NCBI GenBank assembly: GCA_006226565.1
Contig: SBGO01000531.1
Location: 1 to 37,495, forward strand
DNA: 37,495 nt
From: Deltaproteobacteria bacterium
GTDB lineage: Bacteria; Myxococcota_A; UBA9042; PHBI01
Direction of reading: 5' to 3'
How positions within the stretch are numbered: position 1 is the first letter of the stretch; each line of letters starts with the position of its first letter. Both the position numbers and the translations under genes were made by a program. Shown here piece by piece: positions 8,680 to 18,300 of the stretch. The notes below the pieces were generated by a model, which saw nothing but the letters and a program-made list of their open reading frames with translations, had not been told where the DNA came from and searched no databases.

Positions 8680-8701
8680 GAGGCGTCCGAGGAGGCCCGC
8701 C

Positions 8702-9451
8702 ATGCTCGTCCCGCTCGTCGCAGGGCTCGTCACCCTGCTCTTCACGACGCTCCTGACGATCGCCGGCGTCGGGGCGGCCTTCATCCTCATCCCGGTCTTC
8801 ATCGCGCTCGGCGTCGACGTCCACGTCGCCATGTCGACGGCGCTGCTCCTCAACGCCATCGCGATGGCCTTCGCCTCCTACCGCTTCGTCAGGGCGAAGC
8901 TCGTGCTCTGGGACATCGCGGTCCCGACGCTGCTCGTCGCGGCCGCGACGTCCCCCCTCGGCGCCATGGTCGGCGTCGGGCTCGACCGCGAGACCCTGCT
9001 CTGGGGCTTCGTGGGGTTCCTGCTCTTCGCCGCCGCGATGATGCTCTTCTACCGCCCGAAGGAGCGCCCCGGGACCCACAGCCGCGGCCAGCGGCTCGGC
9101 TACGGGCTCGCGGTCGGCGCCTTCGCCGGCTTCCTCGGCGGGATGCTCGGCGTCGGCGGCGGCAACTTCGTCGTGCCGGTGCTCGTCTGGCTCGGCATCT
9201 CCGCGAAGCAGGCCTCGGCGACGACCTCGTTCATCGTGATCTTCGCCTCGCTCTCGGGCTTCCTGGGCCGCGTCAGCATGAGCGGCGTCAGCCCGGAGCT
9301 GCTGGCCTTCACCGGCGTCGGCGCGGCGGCCGGGGCCGTCCTCGGCGCCTGGCTGATGACCGAGAAGCTGAACCGGAACCAGGTGAAGCTCCTCATCGGC
9401 GTCGTGCTCCTCGGCGTCGCGGCGAAGATGACCGTGAGCCTGGTGGCGTGA
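8702..9451 (+). CDS. Sulfite exporter TauE/SafE family membrane protein
   Basis: GVGAAFILIPVFIALGVDVHVAMSTALLLNAIAM…GGMLGVGGGNFVVPVLVWLGISAKQASATTSFIVI. Confidence 0.88.
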   Translation: MLVPLVAGLVTLLFTTLLTIAGVGAAFILIPVFIALGVDVHVAMSTALLLNAIAMAFASYRFVRAKLVLWDIAVPTLLVAAATSPLGAMVGVGLDRETLLWGFVGFLLFAAAMMLFYRPKERPGTHSRGQRLGYGLAVGAFAGFLGGMLGVGGGNFVVPVLVWLGISAKQASATTSFIVIFASLSGFLGRVSMSGVSPELLAFTGVGAAAGAVLGAWLMTEKLNRNQVKLLIGVVLLGVAAKMTVSLVA

Positions 9452-10104
9452 TGCGCGCGCTCCACGCCCTCGCCGCCGCGGCGCTCCTCTCGGCGCTCGG
9501 GCACGCGCCCGGGGCCCGCGCGGAAGACGCCAGCCCGGAGCTGCGCCTCAAGCTCGACGCCGACTACGCCCTCGGCCCCCTCGCCACGGCGCCCCGGGTC
9601 TTCCTCGAGACCGAGCAGCGCTTCCGCGACGCCGGGCTCGTCTTCCTGAAGGGCTACGCCGGCGCGCGGCTCGCCCCGGCGGCCTGGCTCGGGCTTCAGG
9701 CGTACTACGCCCACGTCGACGGCTTCGGCTCGGCCCACACCACCAAGCACCTGCTGGTCCTCGACGTCGCCCTGAAGGCGGCCCTGGGACCATTCGCGCT
9801 GAGCGACCGCCACGGCAACGAGTGGCACAGCGACCCCGGCTTCTACCGCTACCGGAACGCCCTCCGGGTCGCGTTCACCGGGGGGCCACGCTGGCTCGTG
9901 CCGTGGGTCGGGGAGGAGGTCCGGTTCGACTCGGACGAGGGCCGCCTGGTGATGAACGACGTGGCGGCCGGTCTCGACCTCCGAACGGGGCCGAGCGTGA
10001 CCGTGCGGCTCTACTACGATCTCGAGTCCAGGCGGCGGGGCGCCGACCACTGGATCGACACGCACACCGTCCAGATCATGCTCCTCCTCCACGCGGGGCC
10101 GTGA
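9451..10104 (+). CDS. Exported DUF2490-like protein, probable outer-membrane beta-barrel
   Basis: Signal peptide; alternating aromatic strands; FYRYRNALRVAF…VWVGEEVRFDSDEG-like region; stop/start overlap TGATG with upstream gene. Confidence 0.6.
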   Translation: MRALHALAAAALLSALGHAPGARAEDASPELRLKLDADYALGPLATAPRVFLETEQRFRDAGLVFLKGYAGARLAPAAWLGLQAYYAHVDGFGSAHTTKHLLVLDVALKAALGPFALSDRHGNEWHSDPGFYRYRNALRVAFTGGPRWLVPWVGEEVRFDSDEGRLVMNDVAAGLDLRTGPSVTVRLYYDLESRRRGADHWIDTHTVQIMLLLHAGP

Positions 10105-10209
10105 CGGGCCTGGACTGACGGGCGCTGGTGATTCCCTTCGACAGAACCGTTCGGTCGTGACATTCGCACGCCGGGCGGGGCCCCCGCACCCCACGCTCGG
10201 GAGAGGACC

Positions 10210-10815
10210 TTGTCGAAGCGCCGCAACGAGCCCGAGACCGCGCCCCATAGCGAGCCCGAGGGCGCGCCCGCCACGGCCTCGTCGGTGGGCCCGCTGACCC
10301 GCATCGGCCAGCTCTGGCGCGGCGCGCGGCGGCGCTGGTGGAGCCGCTGGGCGATCGACATCGCGATCCTCATGGCGATCTTCTGGGCGGTGGGCCGCTA
10401 CCAGTCGCGGAACCTGCTCGACGACCGCGTGATGGCCCCCGACTTCACCCTCGTCGACCTCGACGGCGTGAAGCACACGCTCTCGGACTACCGCGGCCAG
10501 AAGGTGCTGCTGCTCTTCTGGGCGCCCTGGTGCACGGTCTGCCACCTCGAGTCCGACAACTGGGCGCGGCTCCAGAGCTGGCGCGAGGACGTGCGCGTCA
10601 TCGCCGTCGCCGGCGGCTGGGAGACCAAGGCGTCGGTCGAGGAGTTCATCGGCGACGATCGCGGGGCGTACCCGGTGCTGCTCGGCAACGACGCCGTGCT
10701 GCGGGCCTATCACGTCGACTCCTTCCCGACGCACTACATCATCGATACCGACGGGAGCGTGGCGTGGCAGGGCGCGGGCTACTCGCCCACGATCGCCGTC
10801 TGGATGCGACTCTGA
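10210..10815 (+). CDS. Membrane-anchored TlpA/DsbE-like thioredoxin-fold protein
   Basis: TM segment then MAPDFTLVDLDGVKHTLSDYRGQKVLLLFWAPWCTVCHLE, CTVC active site, FPTHYIIDTDG cis-Pro region; TTG start. Confidence 0.85.
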   Translation: MSKRRNEPETAPHSEPEGAPATASSVGPLTRIGQLWRGARRRWWSRWAIDIAILMAIFWAVGRYQSRNLLDDRVMAPDFTLVDLDGVKHTLSDYRGQKVLLLFWAPWCTVCHLESDNWARLQSWREDVRVIAVAGGWETKASVEEFIGDDRGAYPVLLGNDAVLRAYHVDSFPTHYIIDTDGSVAWQGAGYSPTIAVWMRL

Positions 10816-10825
10816 CGCGCCGGGC

Positions 10826-12211
10826 TCAGGCCGAGAGGGCTTCGAGGGCCGCGAGCTCGTCGGGATAGGCGGCCACGATCGCCTCGGGATCGGGCACGAG
10901 CCCCGCGTCCGAGGCGACGCCGACGGTGACCTGCCCGGCGTAGCTGAAGATGCTCACGCCGAGGCCGACCCCGGCCGACATCGGGACCCAGAAGAGGAAG
11001 CCGGCGATCTTGTGCCCGCCCAGCATGATCGGCGCCTTCGGGCCCGGCACGTTCGTCATGACGGCCGAGCCCTTGGTGCCGAAGTAGCGCAGGACGGCCT
11101 GCTCGACGCGGGTCGGGGTGAGCCCGACCGCGTTGAGGATCCCGAAGGCGACGGCCGGCTCCTGGCTCTGCTTGATGCGGTCCATCTCGCGGCGGAGGGC
11201 GCCGAGGCGGGCCGCGGGCGTCTCCTGGCCGACCGGGAGCGGCAGCACGGCGAGCGAGAAGTGGTTCCCGAGGTCCGCCGGGACGGGCTGATCGAGGGGG
11301 CGCAGGTTGACGGGCACGAAGGCGCGCACGTCCGCCACGAGCGAGCCGCGCTGCTGCAGGTACCGGCGCAGCGCCCCCGCGATGGCGGCGAGGAGCACGT
11401 CGTTGAGGGTGCAGCCGAGGTCCTTGCAGGCGGCCTTGATGCGCGGCAGCGGCATCGGGTCGGACCAGGCGACCCGCTTCTGAACGCCGAGCGGGCCGCG
11501 GAGCGCCGTGTCGGGGTCGGGAGACAGGCCGAGGAGGTGGGTCGCGGCGGCCGCCACGTCGGTCCCGAGGCGCGCGAGCTCGAGGAGGCGCGCCGGGTGG
11601 GTGCTGAGCTCGACGCCCTCGTGCCACAGCGTCTCGCCGAGCTTCCACGTGGCGCGCATCGGGCTGAGCCGCGGCCGGTGGAAGCGGTCGGTGTGGGGCT
11701 CCTGCGGCACGTGGACGACGTGCGGGTCGAGCCCGGCGTCGTCGGCCATGGCGAGCAGGACCCGGGCGAGGGAGATCCCGTCGGCGACGCAGTGGTGGAT
11801 CCGCACGACGAGGACGGTCGCCCGGCCGCCGTCGTAGCCCTCGATGACGTGGAGCTGCCACGGAGAGCGTGAGCGGTCGAGCGGCACCGCCATCATCTCG
11901 GCGCAAAAGGACTCGAGCTCGGCCTTCCCGCCGGGGGCCGTGAGCCTCCCTGGAACGACGTGCCGGGCTACGTCGAACTGGGGGTCGTCCTCCCAACGGG
12001 GCGGGCCGAGCTCGAGAGGGGCCTCACGGATACGCCGTGAGAAGCGGGGATAGACAGCGACGAGGCGCTCGCTGACGAGGCCGAGCACGACGTCGTAGGG
12101 GACGGGCCCGTCGAACCACAGGAGGGCCGTGATCATCATCAGGCTCTCCGGACGGTCCATGTGCAGCCAGGCCGCGTCCGTCGGGGTCATTCTGGTGGGC
12201 GGCCGTGTCAT
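10826..12211 (-). CDS. WS/DGAT/MGAT-type O-acyltransferase (wax ester synthase/diacylglycerol acyltransferase family)
   Basis: HHCVADGISLARV (HHxxxDG), GCTLNDVLLAAIAGALRRYL, MTNVPGPKAPIMLGG. Confidence 0.92.
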   Translation of the reverse strand: MTRPPTRMTPTDAAWLHMDRPESLMMITALLWFDGPVPYDVVLGLVSERLVAVYPRFSRRIREAPLELGPPRWEDDPQFDVARHVVPGRLTAPGGKAELESFCAEMMAVPLDRSRSPWQLHVIEGYDGGRATVLVVRIHHCVADGISLARVLLAMADDAGLDPHVVHVPQEPHTDRFHRPRLSPMRATWKLGETLWHEGVELSTHPARLLELARLGTDVAAAATHLLGLSPDPDTALRGPLGVQKRVAWSDPMPLPRIKAACKDLGCTLNDVLLAAIAGALRRYLQQRGSLVADVRAFVPVNLRPLDQPVPADLGNHFSLAVLPLPVGQETPAARLGALRREMDRIKQSQEPAVAFGILNAVGLTPTRVEQAVLRYFGTKGSAVMTNVPGPKAPIMLGGHKIAGFLFWVPMSAGVGLGVSIFSYAGQVTVGVASDAGLVPDPEAIVAAYPDELAALEALSA

Positions 12212-12264
12212 GACACCCCTCCCGTCCTGGAGGCGGCGGCAAGCCACGAGCACCGACGCCTACA

Positions 12265-12297
12265 CGTCGACTGTACCCCGTCTCGTCGACGGCGCAA
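12265..12297 (-). promoter_or_regulatory. Candidate promoter (TTGCGC-N16-TACAGT on minus strand) overlapped by inverted repeat CGTCGAC-N13-GTCGACG
   Basis: GCGCAA at 12292-12297, ACTGTA at 12270-12275, inverted repeat arms 12265-12271 and 12285-12291. Confidence 0.4.
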
Positions 12298-12354
12298 CCG
12301 ACGGTCCGCGCGGGCGCGACGGCCGGGCTCCCGCGGGAGCCCGGCCACCGGGCC

Positions 12355-15300
12355 TCAGTTCGCGGTGCAGAGCGGCTCGACGCTGACGTAGCCGGACGAG
12401 CTGGTCACCGAGGCCGTGCCGGTCGCGACGATGGCGTCGTGCCCGTAGGTGACGGTAACGAAGTCCCCGACGCTCCACAGGCCCTCGCCGACCGCGGCGT
12501 TCTGCAGCGTGTCGTCGGCCGGATCCGCGCCCCAGGCGACGTAGCCGACCATCGCGCTGGCGTTCGCGACGGCGCCCTCGTAGATCGCCAGCTCGCCGAT
12601 GCGACCGACGGTGAAGGGCAGGACGTAGGCCGCGGTGCCGCCGCTCGAGATCGAGGCGCCGCCGAGCTGGCCGCAGAGCGTGCCGGCGCAGACCATCCAG
12701 CCGTTCGGGTTGAGCGTGCCGCCGGTCACGTTGCGCAGGGCGACGCTATCCGAGCCCGCCATGAAGCGGACCTGCGAGATCGCGATCGGCGCGCCGGAGG
12801 AGACCGGGATCGAGCCCGGGGTCGCCGGGCAGCCGCCCGCGTTGCACCAGTAGGTGCCCGTCAGGCACTTGCCGCTCTCGCCGGCCGCGTCGATGGACGC
12901 GACGTCCATCGGGTGGATGGCCGCGGTGTAGATCGAGAGCTCGTCGACGTCGCCGTGGAGACCGGCGCCCACGACCACCGGGGCGAGCGGCGCCACGACG
13001 TCGAGGCCGACCGCGCTGCCCGTCCCGTCGAGCGCGCCGTCGACGTAGCCGTAGACGGCGCCGTCGTAGCGGTCGAGGACCATGGCGACGTGGTGCCAGT
13101 CGCCGTCGCGGATCGTCGCCGAGCCGATGAAGACGACGCTCGTGCCGGCGCCGTCCTGCACGGCGTACTCGATCTCGCCGTCGTCCGCGCCGCCGACCAG
13201 GGTCATGCTCCAGCGCTCGCGCGCCGCGGGGCTCGAGTCGTAGTCGTCGCGGGACACGAGGACCTCGCTGCCCTCGCTGCCCTCCGCCGCGCGGACCCAG
13301 AGCTCGACGCCGAAGGAGCCGGCGCCGGGGTTGAGCGCGCTCGACGGGACCGAGACGGTCGCCGCGTCGTCGCCGCCGTGGAAGGACAGCGCGCCGTCCA
13401 CGATGCCGCTGTCGACCGTGGCGCCAGCCACCAGCTCGAGCGTCGCGCCGCCGATCTCGTCGGCTCCGTCGACGTCGCCGGGCCACCACGCCGCCGCCCC
13501 CTGGGGCACCAGGGCGCAGGTCGTCGCGGTCGAGGCGCGCAGGTCGTGACAGGCGCTCGCGCCGCACGGGTTGGGGGCGCACTCGTCGTCGTCGTCGCTG
13601 CAGGTCGTGCCGCCGAAGCCGCCCCCGCAGGTGCAGGTGAAGCCGTCGGGGGTCGCGTCGCCGCTGCAGCTCCCGCCGTTGACGCAGGGGTTGCTGCTGC
13701 ACGCGTTGGAGGCGCAGCTCGAGCCCGTGCCGCTGAAGCCGTCGTTGCACGCGCAGGTGTAGGACCCGGCGGTGTTGGTGCAGACGGCGTTGCGGTCGCA
13801 GGTGTTGCTCGCGGTGGCGCACTCGTCGTTGTCGACGCAGAGGCGCCCGTCGCCGCTGTAGCCCGGCTTGCAGGTGCAGGTGTAGCTGCCGGCCGTGTTG
13901 GCGCAGTTGGCGTCCGAGGAGCAGAGCGCCTGGCCGTTCGTGCACTCGTTCACGTCGGTGCAGGTGTGCCCGTCGCCCGTCCACCCGGCGTTGCAGGTGC
14001 AGGCGAAGCCGCCGATCGTGTCCGCGCAGGACGAGTGCGCCCCGCAGTTGTGCGTGCCGGACGCGCACTCGTCGACGTTGGTGCAGTTCACGCCGGTGCC
14101 GGCGTAGCCGGAGTTGCAGACGCAGGTCGCCGTCCCGGACGCGCCGGAGCAGGTCGCGTCGCTGTCGCAGGTCGGGTTGCAGATGGGCGTCTCGCAGTTG
14201 TCGCCGGTGTGCCCGGTCGCCCCGCAGTCACAGACGTAGCCGCTCGGCAGCTCGGCGCAGGTCCCGCCGAACTGGCACGGGCTGACCGTGCAGCCGCCGG
14301 CGCAGGAGATGGCGCAGCCGGCGAGATCCACGGTGGTGCCGCCGGTGGTCCCGGCGCAGCGGTCGTAGCGGTTCCAGGCGCCGTCGTTGTCGCGGTCGGC
14401 GTGGCCGACGAGGCGCATCATCAGGCCGCCCGGCGTGGTGTTGGCGCCCTGCTTGACGGCGAAGCTGACGATGTTGTTGCCGCTGCGGAAGCCGCTGCTC
14501 AGGGTGAACGCGATGCGCCCGTCGGCGCCGCTCGGCGAGAGGCTCACGTTCTGGGCGCTGCCGTTGACGTAGACCGCCGCCAGCGTGCCGTCCACGAAGC
14601 CGCTGGCGTCGACGCGGAAGGACGCCACGTCCGCCTGCTGGAGGCTGAAGCTCCGCTCGAAGTAGACGTTCGCGGTGGTGCCCCAGCCGCCACAGGCCTT
14701 GCCCGACGGGGCCAGCCAGCCGGCCTCGTGCCAGCTCTGGACCGTCGAGGGGTGGCACGCCGCCGTCACGTCCGCCGCCGCCGACGCCGACTGGAGCGTG
14801 CTCCCGGTCTTCCAGGCGGGATCCGAGGCGCCCGGGGAGAGCACGACGTCCGACGCGTTCACGCCGGTCGAGAGGCTCGGCACGGTCGGGTTGGTCCCGA
14901 CGACCGCCGCCGGGTTGCAGACCGGCTTCTGGGCGCTGCAGCCGCTGTCGGTGTCGGCGCCCGGCGCGTCGTCGAAGCACAGGCCGCACTGGATCATGCA
15001 GCCGCGCTCGCCGACGACCTCGCCGCTGCGGGTGCTCGGGCAGGCGTCGACCGCGTCGATGACGCCGTCACCGTCGGAGTCGGCCGCGCCCCAGCCGTTG
15101 ACGATGAGCGCCGCCGGGTCGTCCGCCTCGGCGGTCTTGCGGACGGCGAAGGTGATGGTGTTGGTGCCGGCGACCCAGCCGCTGTCGACCGTGAAGTCGA
15201 GGGACTTGGTGAGGTCGTAGGCCGGCCCGCGCTCGCCGAGCGGCTGGCCGTTGAGGTAGACCTCGACGACCTGGCTCGAGGTGAAGGCCGAGAACGACGC

Positions 15301-18300
15301 GGAGAAGGTCGCGACCTGCGACGCGCTCAGCGAGATCTCGCGGTGGTAGAAGACGGCGGCGCCGCTCGGGGGCACGGCCGGCGGCGAGCAGCTCGACGCG
15401 ATCACGTCGAAGTCCTGGCCGTCGGTGAAGCCGTCGCAGTCGTTGTCCTTGCCGTCGCAGATCTCGTTGGCGCCGGGGTAGACGGCGGCGTCGTTGGGCT
15501 TGCAGTCGCAGGCGTCGGGGTAGCCGTCGTTGTCGCTGTCCACCTCGGCGAGCGAGAAGTGCAGCGTGAAGTTCTGCAGCGTGCCCGAGGCCGCGCCGTT
15601 GTAGCCGGTGTTGTCGACCACCTGGAGCTTCCAGGTGCCCGTCGGCGCCGACCCGTCGACGCAGCCGGCCAGCGACGTCCCGTCATCGGGCGCGTAGGTC
15701 CCGGTGTAGGGGCTCGAGCCGCTGGCGATCGCCGTCGCCGCCTCGTCGTCGAGGCGCGTGTTGATGAAGTTGGCGTTGCCGCGCTTGTTGATGAGGGTGA
15801 ACCACTTCGCGCCGACCGGGGAGTAGAGCTCGACCGAGAGGTCGCTCGTGCGGCCGTGGGACACGTTGAGGGTCACGTCGAGGTCGAGGGTCTTGCGGCT
15901 GTCGTTGACCGCCGGCGCCGAGCACACCGCGTAGCGCGTCGGGTAGGTGCCGGTGTCGGTGCAGGTGTAGCTGCTGTTGCCGGTGCCGGCGAAGTTGTTG
16001 TCGCCGCCGTCGGGGCAGTAGCGGTCGCTGATGCCCACCGAGCACGCCGCCACCACGTTGACGTCGGCCTCGTCGGTGAAGCCGTCGCCGTCGTTGTCGG
16101 CGCCGTCACAGACCTCGGCCACCGACGGGTCGTTCTCGATGCACCCGATGCCGGGCTGGCCGATCCAGTTGGCGTCGGTCAGCGGCCGCGCGTTCCAGTT
16201 GCGGTAGCAGCTGTCGATGACCAGCGCCGCCGACTTCTGGCCGGTGAGGCTCTGCGAGATCTTCCAGTAGGTGTCGTTGGCGTTCTTCCCGAGGACGTTC
16301 CCGCTCGCGTCGCGGGCGGTGTTCATCACGAAGGGCGCCGGCAGGTTGGCGATCGGGTCGTCGCAGTCGCGCGCGCAGCTCCCCGCGCCGAGCGGGCAGA
16401 TGAAGTTCGCCTCGCGCTGGCAGCTCGCGTTGCAGCCGTCGCCATTCGCGGTGCCGCCGTCGTCACAGGTCTCGCTGCCGAGCACGAGCCCGTCGCCGCA
16501 GATGGGCTGGGTGCAGGTCGCCCCGGTCCAGCCGGTGGAGCACCCGTTGCAGCTCTGGGCCACGCCGGTCGCCTTGTTGCAGGTGACCGCGCCGGGGCAG
16601 TTGTCCGGCGCCACGCAGCCCTTGTCGCAGACGCGCCCCCAGCGGCCGACCACGCAGCCGTCGTCGCACGCCGACGCCTGGCCCGAGGTCTTGTCGCACT
16701 CGATCACGCCGAGGCAGCTCGCGTCCTCGCAGGTGTTGGTGCAGTTCGGGCCCCAGAAGCCGGGCTCGCACGCGGTGCAGCTCGTCGGCTCGCCGGTCGC
16801 CGGGTCGCAGCCGACGGTGCCGATGCAGTGCCCCTGATGGCAGACGCGGTCGCAGCCGAGGCCCCAGAAGCCGTCGTCGCAGCCGTTGCAGCTGGCCGTC
16901 ATGCCGCTGGTCTGGTTGCAGCGCACGGTGCCGGAGCAGTCGCCGGCGTCGCAGGTGTCGAGGCAGGTCTCGCCCCAGTAGCCGGGGTCGCACGCCGGAC
17001 AGCTCGTCGCGACGCCGCTGACCTGATCACACGTCACCGTCCCGTCGCAGTGGCCCTGGGCGCACTCCTGCTCGCAGGTCGGCCCCCAGAAGCCGGGCTC
17101 GCACGCCTGGCAGCTCAGCGGCGTCCCCGCGTCCTTGTAGCAGGTGACGGTGCCGACGCACTCGCCCTGGTCGCAGCTGCGCTTGCAGGTCGTGCCCCAC
17201 CAGCCGGCGTTGCACGCGCTGCAGCTCGTCGCGATCCCCGAGCCCTGCTCGCAGGTCACGGTCCCGATGCACTCGCCCTGGGCGCAGCTGTCCTCGCAGG
17301 TCGGGCCCCAGTAGCCGTCCGCGCACGCGACGCACGCGGTCGCCTCGCCGGTCCCCTGGTCGCACTGCACGTCGCCCACGCAGTTGCCCTGGGGGCACGC
17401 CTGGTCGCAGCTCGGGCCCCACACGCCCGAGTCGCACGACGAGCAGCTGAGCGACGTCCCGGTCAGCTGGTCGCAGTGCACGACGCCCGTGCACGACCCC
17501 TGCTGGCACACGTTGGTGCAGGTCTCGCCCCAGATGCCGGCGTTGCAGCCGGTGCAGCTCACCGGCGCGCCGGTGTCGTGGTCACAGGTCACGACGCCCG
17601 TGCAGTCGCCCTGGTTGCAGACGTTCTGGCAGTAGCTGCCCCAGCGCCCCGGCTCGCACTCGCTGCAGGTCACCGGCGCGCCGTCGATCTGGTCGCAGCT
17701 CGCGTCGCCGACGCAGCCCTCGATCTGGCACGTGTTCTGGCAGGCCGCGCCCCAGGACCCCGGCACGCACTGGGTGCAGCCGAGGGGGTCGCCCGTGGCC
17801 TTGTCGCAGGTCGCCGAGCCGGCGCAGCTCGGGATGGCGCAGGTGTTCTCGCACGCCTGGCCCCAGTTGCCGGACTTGCACTGGTTGCAGGAGGTCGCGG
17901 TGCCCTCGACCTGGTCGCAGGTCACGACGCCCACGCAGGTGCTGCTCGAGCACGTCTTGTCGCAGATTGCGCCCCACTTCCCGGCGGCGCACTCGCTGCA
18001 CGAGACGGCCGCCCCGTCGGTCTGGTTGCAGCGCGCGTCGCCCAGGCAGTTCGGGATGACGCAGGCGTCCTGGCAGGTCGGGCCGGCCCAGCCGACCGCG
18101 CACTCGCTGCACGACAGCGGCACGCCGCTGTTCTGGTTGCAGGTCGCGACGCCGGCGCAGTTCTCCAGCGTGCAGGCGTTCTGGCAGGTGACGCCGTACC
18201 ACCCGGCCGCGCAGCCGCCGCAGGTCAGCGGCTCGCCCGTGCTCTTCGAGCAGGTCAGCGAGCCCACGCAGTTCGACGGCGCGATGCACGCCGCCGAGCA

